NCBI GenBank assembly: GCA_964527595.1
Contig: CAZGPI010000003.1
Coordinates: 35,955 to 99,954 of the forward strand
Source of the DNA: GWF2-38-10 sp964527595
GTDB taxonomy: Bacteria; Babelota; Babeliae; Babelales; RVW-14
DNA length: 64,000 bases
Reading direction: 5' to 3'
In this document: positions 59,999 to 64,000 of the stretch, piece after piece
Position numbering within the stretch: position 1 is the stretch's first letter
Layout of the letters: each line of letters starts with the position of its first letter
The notes under the pieces: generated by a model
The model's database searches: none
Told to the model about the DNA's origin: nothing
The model's input: the letters and a program-made list of their open reading frames with translations, nothing else
Translations under genes and position numbers: made by a program

Positions 59999-61018
59999 TT
60001 ATTTCCGCTCAATCCAGAGAGATTCACCTTTTTTGCAAATCGACCAAGTGCCAAGGCAGTGTCGTCCGCCTGCGTTTTGATTGATGAATCGGCACAATTC
60101 ATCCAGATATGAGGTACTTGGGTTGAATGATACACTTTCGGTGATAAGCCAACGCAATAAAACGCGGCGTTGCATAACCGAGTGCAATTTCTTGAATTCT
60201 GGTAATGAGCCGATAATCAATTGTTTCGAGGGAGGTGCAGGAGGGAACGGCCTGCCTATAATTTCTTGTTTCTTTTGAAATATTCTCTCAAAAGCTTCTT
60301 GAGAAGATGCCTGAAGATATGAATCTTCTTCTTGTAAATGTTCGATCGTGCTCGCCAATTTCTGTTCAAACCGAGGGTCGATACTCTTGAGCGCGGGGAT
60401 AACGTATTTACGAATTCGGTTGCGTAGATATGTATCGGTTTCATTTGTTGGGTCGGTACAGAAGGGGAGATTGTGTATTGTAAGATAGTCGACAATCATT
60501 TGCTTATCTATTCCCAGTAATGGACGGATATAACATTTATCAATTTCCTTCATACAGGTTAATCCGCTCAATGTTGTTCCGCGCAAAAGGCGCAAAAAAA
60601 ATGTTTCTTGTTGATCTTGGCGATGATGGGCAAGGGCAATGAAATCGGCATTATATTGTTTTTGAACTTCTTGGAAAAAGTGGCGGCGCAAGCGGCGACC
60701 AACGTCTTCTTTTGACCCATTAAATTTGATCGGCAGGTCGAGTTCTGATGCTTTTTTATTAACTAAGGGAACGTTGGCCGAACGGCATAATTCGATGCAA
60801 AATTGAGCGTCGGCGATTGAACTATTTCGCCATTCGTGGTCCAAATGTGCGGCGATTAGGGTAAGGTGACCTTCGGTTTGTAGTTTGGCAAGGACGTGAA
60901 ACATAAATACCGAGTCTGGCCCGCCGGATAAACCAAGGATAATCGTTGGGTTGTTTTTCCTAAGGGGATCAGATGTAAGGGTTAATGTATTTTGTTTTGC
61001 GATAGTAAAAGTGGGCAT
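59999..61018 (-). CDS. tilS: tRNA(Ile)-lysidine synthetase
   Basis: About 339 residues. The PP-loop SGGPDSVFM (31-39) binds ATP. HLDHEWR and RHFFQEV follow, then LAHHRQDQQETFFLRLLRGT (near 130). TilS converts cytidine 34 of tRNA-Ile(CAU) to lysidine so that AUA is read as Ile. The gene contains an in-frame half copy of the GC-rich palindromic element, giving RPFPPAPPS around residues 254-262 in the linker after the N-terminal domain. The ATG at 61018 lies four bases below the stop of the previous gene and lacks a clear ribosome site, so translation is probably coupled. Confidence 0.93.
   Translation of the reverse strand: MPTFTIAKQNTLTLTSDPLRKNNPTIILGLSGGPDSVFMFHVLAKLQTEGHLTLIAAHLDHEWRNSSIADAQFCIELCRSANVPLVNKKASELDLPIKFNGSKEDVGRRLRRHFFQEVQKQYNADFIALAHHRQDQQETFFLRLLRGTTLSGLTCMKEIDKCYIRPLLGIDKQMIVDYLTIHNLPFCTDPTNETDTYLRNRIRKYVIPALKSIDPRFEQKLASTIEHLQEEDSYLQASSQEAFERIFQKKQEIIGRPFPPAPPSKQLIIGSLPEFKKLHSVMQRRVLLRWLITESVSFNPSTSYLDELCRFINQNAGGRHCLGTWSICKKGESLWIERK
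60229..60256 (-). repeat. RPE-like palindromic element, half copy D (in frame in tilS)
   Basis: Plus strand AGGGAGGTGCAGGAGGGAAC then GGCCTGCC, the right half of the element seen in copies A and C. It is translated on the minus strand as RPFPPAPPS. Confidence 0.8.
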
Positions 61019-61022
61019 AATA

Positions 61023-61460
61023 TTATTTTGCGTGCAAAGGTAATTTATATTTAATAATGCCGGCAAAGATTATCGTTTTGAGCAGCTGGTTTAGGTTTAA
61101 CTTTTTGCCAAAAATACGGTTGTTGCGGAGTTTTGGCAAAACTCCGTCTTTTTCATCTGATAATAACGCCGGATATTTTTGGTTGATTAAAAAAAGACTA
61201 TCAATGATCTCATTTTTTCTTCTATTAAATTCTTCAACAATTGCTTCAGTTGGTGGCAGATAATGGCTTTCTATTTCTCGCGTAATGTCTTGCATGAATT
61301 TTTGTGCAGTTGCTTGCCACTTTTGTATGTCTTCGTATGGATGAGTCGGGCCCTTTTCTAATTCAACAGGATCGAATGTTATCATTGGTGATAGCGTAGA
61401 AAATTGGCAACCCATAATGATGATTGCACATAATAAATAGGTTTTATTTCTTTTGATCAT
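61023..61460 (-). CDS. Putative lipoprotein between prfB and tilS
   Basis: About 145 residues. The N-terminus MIKRNKTYLLCAIIIMGCQF ends in a lipobox-like IMGC. The rest is a helical, charged domain (YEDIQKWQATAQKFMQDITR, VEEFNRRKNEIIDSLFLINQ) with a short hydrophobic C-terminal stretch. I recognise no family. It starts 16 bases after the prfB stop and ends four bases before tilS, so it belongs to their operon; no ribosome site is obvious and coupling is likely. Confidence 0.6.
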   Translation of the reverse strand: MIKRNKTYLLCAIIIMGCQFSTLSPMITFDPVELEKGPTHPYEDIQKWQATAQKFMQDITREIESHYLPPTEAIVEEFNRRKNEIIDSLFLINQKYPALLSDEKDGVLPKLRNNRIFGKKLNLNQLLKTIIFAGIIKYKLPLHAK

Positions 61461-61476
61461 CGCAATATATTTATTC

Positions 61477-62568
61477 TTATTTTTGTTCTTTTGCCACTTC
61501 AAGAAGGTAGCGCTCAATAAATGGCATTATGTTTCCATCGAGTACGTCGTCTGGTTGTGGTGATTCATAATCGGTCCTATGGTCTTTAACCATCTTGTAA
61601 GGATGTAATACATAGGATCGAATTTGTGAGCCCCATTCAATTTTTTTCTTTTCAACCGATGCTTCTTTGGCGCGTTTTTCCTGTTCTTGTTTTTCTATAA
61701 GTTTTGCCTTGAGCATCTTCATGGCGATGTGTTTATTTTGCCCTTGTGAGCGTTCGTTTTGGCATTGGACAACGATACCAGAAGGTATATGGGTGATGCG
61801 AATGGCTGACTCTGTTTTGTTAACGTGTTGGCCACCAGCTCCGCCTGCACGGTATGTGTCAATTCTTAAGTCTTCGTCAGAGATTTCAATTTTTGCGTCT
61901 TCAACTTCAGGAGCGACGGTTACCGCGGCAAATGAGGTGTGACGACGCTTATTCGAGTCAAATGGTGAGATGCGGACTAATCTATGAATACCAGCTTCAG
62001 TTTTTAAAAAGCCATGGGCCTTGTTGCCACGGATAAAGAGGGTTGCCGATTTGACGCCCGCTTCTTCGCCGGCTTGGTAGTCAAGAATATCAACCTTGAA
62101 GCCTTCGCGCTCGCAAAAGCGCAAATACATACGCAAGAGCATGCTTGTCCAGTCTTGAGACTCTGTTCCTCCAGCACCCGAGTTGATGCTGAAAAAACAA
62201 TCACTACTGTCATCGGGATGGCTTAAAAGAAGCTCAAGTTTGAATTTGCCAACTTTTTTACATAAAGCATAAATCTCAGGTCTTATCGCATTTTGTTCTG
62301 CTTCATTGTCGGCAAACAGTTCGAGAAGTTCGTTATTGTCATTGTATGCCTGCATTATGGCATGATAGCCCTCAACTAATTGACGTAAGCGACGATGATC
62401 GACTAAGATGGCATCGCGTTGTGGGTTCTTCCAGAAATCTTCAGCATTAACATGAGCATCCAGCTCATTAAATGTTGGCTCAATTTTAGCATTGGTCCAA
62501 TACATCTTAATGGCGGCAAGGTCAGGTTCAATACTTTTAAGCTGTTCGCGAAGTTCGTCAATTAACAT
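61477..62568 (-). CDS. prfB: Peptide chain release factor 2
   Basis: 363 residues. Two hallmarks are present: the UGA-reading tripeptide in RISPFDSNKRRHTSF (near 205) and the catalytic GGAGGQHVNKTES (near 248). The factor releases peptides at UGA and UAA. The gene is one uninterrupted frame from ATG to stop, so the programmed frameshift common in prfB (near codon 25) is absent. The N-terminus aligns with the coiled-coil start of other RF2 proteins without a gap. It heads the prfB-lipoprotein-tilS unit. Confidence 0.95.
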   Translation of the reverse strand: MLIDELREQLKSIEPDLAAIKMYWTNAKIEPTFNELDAHVNAEDFWKNPQRDAILVDHRRLRQLVEGYHAIMQAYNDNNELLELFADNEAEQNAIRPEIYALCKKVGKFKLELLLSHPDDSSDCFFSINSGAGGTESQDWTSMLLRMYLRFCEREGFKVDILDYQAGEEAGVKSATLFIRGNKAHGFLKTEAGIHRLVRISPFDSNKRRHTSFAAVTVAPEVEDAKIEISDEDLRIDTYRAGGAGGQHVNKTESAIRITHIPSGIVVQCQNERSQGQNKHIAMKMLKAKLIEKQEQEKRAKEASVEKKKIEWGSQIRSYVLHPYKMVKDHRTDYESPQPDDVLDGNIMPFIERYLLEVAKEQK

Positions 62569-62738
62569 GAGTCACGTATCTCGATTTTTAAGGGTTGATT
62601 TTATCCTTACTGATTATATCGAGATTTGGCCTGAAGGACAAGCTCCCGCCTTTTCGACAAATATCCCCCGCGTAATGGCTAACACCATCGGGCGAGGGAC
62701 ATTTTTATTTAATTACCATTCAGATAGCTGACGGGCCA

Positions 62739-62936
62739 TTAAATTTTTCGGCCTTTATTCTTTTCCTGTTTGGTACCCCAGTGACGGCTTGGGAAATGCT
62801 GGTGCTGCCGAGCCTTGCCGTGAGTTGCTAACTCAGGAAGATGATGCTCAACTACACCCTCCCATACTTTTTCGGCGTGAGGACCCTTTTGCTTTTTATG
62901 ATGAACCGGAAGTTTGACCGTTGTCGACTTGCTCAT
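62739..62936 (-). CDS. Small His- and Lys-rich protein
   Basis: 65 residues with nine His and many Lys (HHKKQKGPHAEKVWEGVVEH, HGKARQHQHFPSRHWG). It is soluble and basic, perhaps nucleic-acid or metal binding; no family is recognised. A perfect AAGGAG seven bases before the ATG, and TATAAT about 25 bases further up (plus coordinates near 62965), support a real gene despite its size. It stands alone between prfB and a divergent secreted protein. Confidence 0.6.
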   Translation of the reverse strand: MSKSTTVKLPVHHKKQKGPHAEKVWEGVVEHHLPELATHGKARQHQHFPSRHWGTKQEKNKGRKI

Positions 62937-63219
62937 AATAAACTCCTTTTTTTAGATAGTTATTATACTATTTGCTATATTTAGCTTAAATTAAACAAAT
63001 TCAACAAGTCAATAAAACCCATAATTCTGATAGAAGTTGTTCTTTTTTAGCCAAAAACGACCAAAATTGATTGATTTTGCTTGCTTGTTGGCTTTGGGCT
63101 TGGTTAATGATATTGACAATTTGGACAAGTTTGATAAATTGGGATTGAGGTTGTCGCATATAAGCGTATTTATGCGTCTGGTATTAAAACTTAATTTCAA
63201 ACATAATTTTGGAGATCTT

Positions 63220-63636
63220 ATGAAGAAATATACATTAGGTATATTGCTGAGCGTTGGCGTATTTGCGTCAGCACCGGTTAGTAATTTGAGGGCTATGCTT
63301 TGCGTTGAAGATCCTTTAGATAATATGGAAATGGAATCACCAGCATCTGAAAAAAGGGCTTCTTGTCTTACGCCTGCACTTGTTTGTCAGCAAGGCTGTC
63401 CATTTGGTGCAATGGTTTCCTACCTTAGGGAGAATCCGCAAGAGCTTGATAGTTTGCTTTTCGCTTGGGAGAAAATCAGTCCCGTCGGCTACGAAAAAGC
63501 CGATCTTGAAGCGCTCGTGAGGGCTTTCATTAAGCACTTTTCAGTTAATGGCTCCGATCGTCATATTTTGGATAGGGCAACAAGTCCACATGCTAAAAAA
63601 ATTAAACGCTTAGTTTCTCCTTGTCCAGTTAGCTAA
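63220..63636 (+). CDS. Small secreted Cys-containing protein
   Basis: About 138 residues. A signal peptide (MKKYTLGILLSVGVFASAPV) is followed by a domain with five Cys (CVEDP, CLTPALVCQQGCPFG, and CPVS at the end) and a helical middle (REDNPQE-like YLRENPQELDSLLFAWEKI). Disulfide bonding in the periplasm is plausible. GGAG stands a few bases before the ATG at 63220; the frame is open for another 61 residues upstream but without a signal. It is followed by a strong terminator and then by the rRNA leader. I recognise no family. Confidence 0.7.
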   Translation: MKKYTLGILLSVGVFASAPVSNLRAMLCVEDPLDNMEMESPASEKRASCLTPALVCQQGCPFGAMVSYLRENPQELDSLLFAWEKISPVGYEKADLEALVRAFIKHFSVNGSDRHILDRATSPHAKKIKRLVSPCPVS

Positions 63637-63652
63637 CTGAAAGATTTAATAA

Positions 63653-63695
63653 TAAAAAAGCCCCGAAATGAATCAATCATTTCGGGGCTTTTTAG
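63653..63695 (+). terminator. Terminator before the rRNA leader
   Basis: AAAAAAGCCCCGAAATGA pairs with TCATTTCGGGGCTTTTTT around a short loop. Confidence 0.9.
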
Positions 63696-63722
63696 TTGAA
63701 GTGAAATATTTTCTTTTTATGC

Positions 63723-63751
63723 TTGCAAGACAAAAATATTACAGGTATAAT
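63723..63751 (+). promoter_or_regulatory. Strong rRNA promoter
   Basis: TTGCAA (63723-63728), a 17-base spacer and a consensus TATAAT (63746-63751). It starts an rRNA leader of about 220 bases. Confidence 0.75.
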
Positions 63752-63978
63752 CCCTTTACAAATTTGATAGTTTTATTGCGAAAACGAAGAGCGCGCCCCG
63801 AATAAATGCAAAAATTTAAATAAAAACTTTACGGCGATTAGTTCTTATGGTAAAACTATACAACCTTTTGAGAGAAGGTGGTGGGGGAAGGAAAAAAATT
63901 GAGTTATCTTTGAAATACACGGAGACGGAAGGTAACGATTAAAAGTTACCTGAATTTGGAGGACTCTTAGTCAATTTT

Positions 63979-64000
63979 AGATATGGAGAGTTTGATCCTG
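63979..64000 (+). rRNA. rrs: 16S ribosomal RNA, first bases only
   Basis: The window ends in GAGAGTTTGATCCTG, the conserved 5' sequence of bacterial 16S rRNA (universal 27F region). The exact mature 5' end is estimated. The rest of the gene lies outside the window. Confidence 0.9.

Larger units (their letters stand above)
63637..63979 (+). other. rRNA operon leader region
   Basis: 343 bases between the secreted protein and 16S rRNA. It contains the terminator at 63653-63694, the promoter at 63723-63751, an AT-rich leader, a TTATCTTTGAAA stretch near 63904 that could serve as a boxA-like antitermination signal, and a hairpin (GGTAAC/GTTACC, 63932-63951). No gene is supported. Confidence 0.7.

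Noticed and set aside
1..64000. Prophage, insertion sequence or integrase
   Set aside because: No transposase, integrase, phage structural gene or terminal repeats with target duplications were found.

Overview
The window reads as a piece of a reduced, AT-rich chromosome from a Gram-negative-type, host-associated bacterium. Envelope genes (lolD, a TonB-like protein, outer-membrane barrels ending in Phe, several lipoproteins) indicate two membranes. A secreted RING-H2 protein, a tyrosine-phosphatase lipoprotein, pentapeptide-repeat proteins and very large secreted coiled-coil or tectonin/FAMeT-like proteins suggest life inside or on a eukaryote. The combination fits the candidate phylum Dependentiae (TM6) best. 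That placement is inference; only the first ~20 bases of the 16S gene are present at the right edge, too few to place the organism.

Layout. 1-6.0 kb: MBL-fold hydrolase, GyrI-like protein, a ligase-ACP-acyltransferase fusion and two tandem pentapeptide-repeat genes. 6.0-15.6 kb: typA, rpsR-rpsF with a candidate S6:S18 mRNA motif, a S24-fold repressor lacking catalytic residues, an OPT transporter, lon, lolD. 15.6-21.2 kb: a 1658-residue secreted protein and a small secreted protein whose ribosome site lies in a hairpin. 21.3-33.7 kb: alaS, glyQS, a VTT membrane protein, an aminotransferase, an ABC exporter, a DUF2608 protein behind tRNA-Gly, rplU, an AP endonuclease, a phosphohexomutase. 33.7-44.7 kb: three secreted Pro-rich/coiled-coil proteins, hemW, DUF4381 and DUF58 genes, serS, the RING protein, the phosphatase, dnaJ, tRNA-Leu. 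44.7-47.7 kb: sugar epimerase, FAD oxidoreductase and a secreted protein. 47.8-58.3 kb: two tandem copies of a two-gene cassette (outer-membrane barrel plus huge coiled-coil protein), duplicated with promoter and terminator, following a TonB-like gene. 59.6-64 kb: a cluster of palindromes, tilS, a lipoprotein, prfB, two small genes and the rRNA leader.

Two results stand out. First, a GC-rich palindromic element occurs four times: twice in frame inside the acyl-ligase gene, once in frame inside tilS, and once between two genes. It behaves like Rickettsia palindromic elements, which insert into protein genes. A second, unrelated palindrome family with TGGAT...ATGACA ends occurs six times between genes. 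Second, the duplicated barrel/coiled-coil cassettes carry a covarying inverted repeat over their promoters, a localised divergent loop in the barrel and a recently expanded coiled coil. Together with the TonB-like gene they may form a surface system of unknown function.
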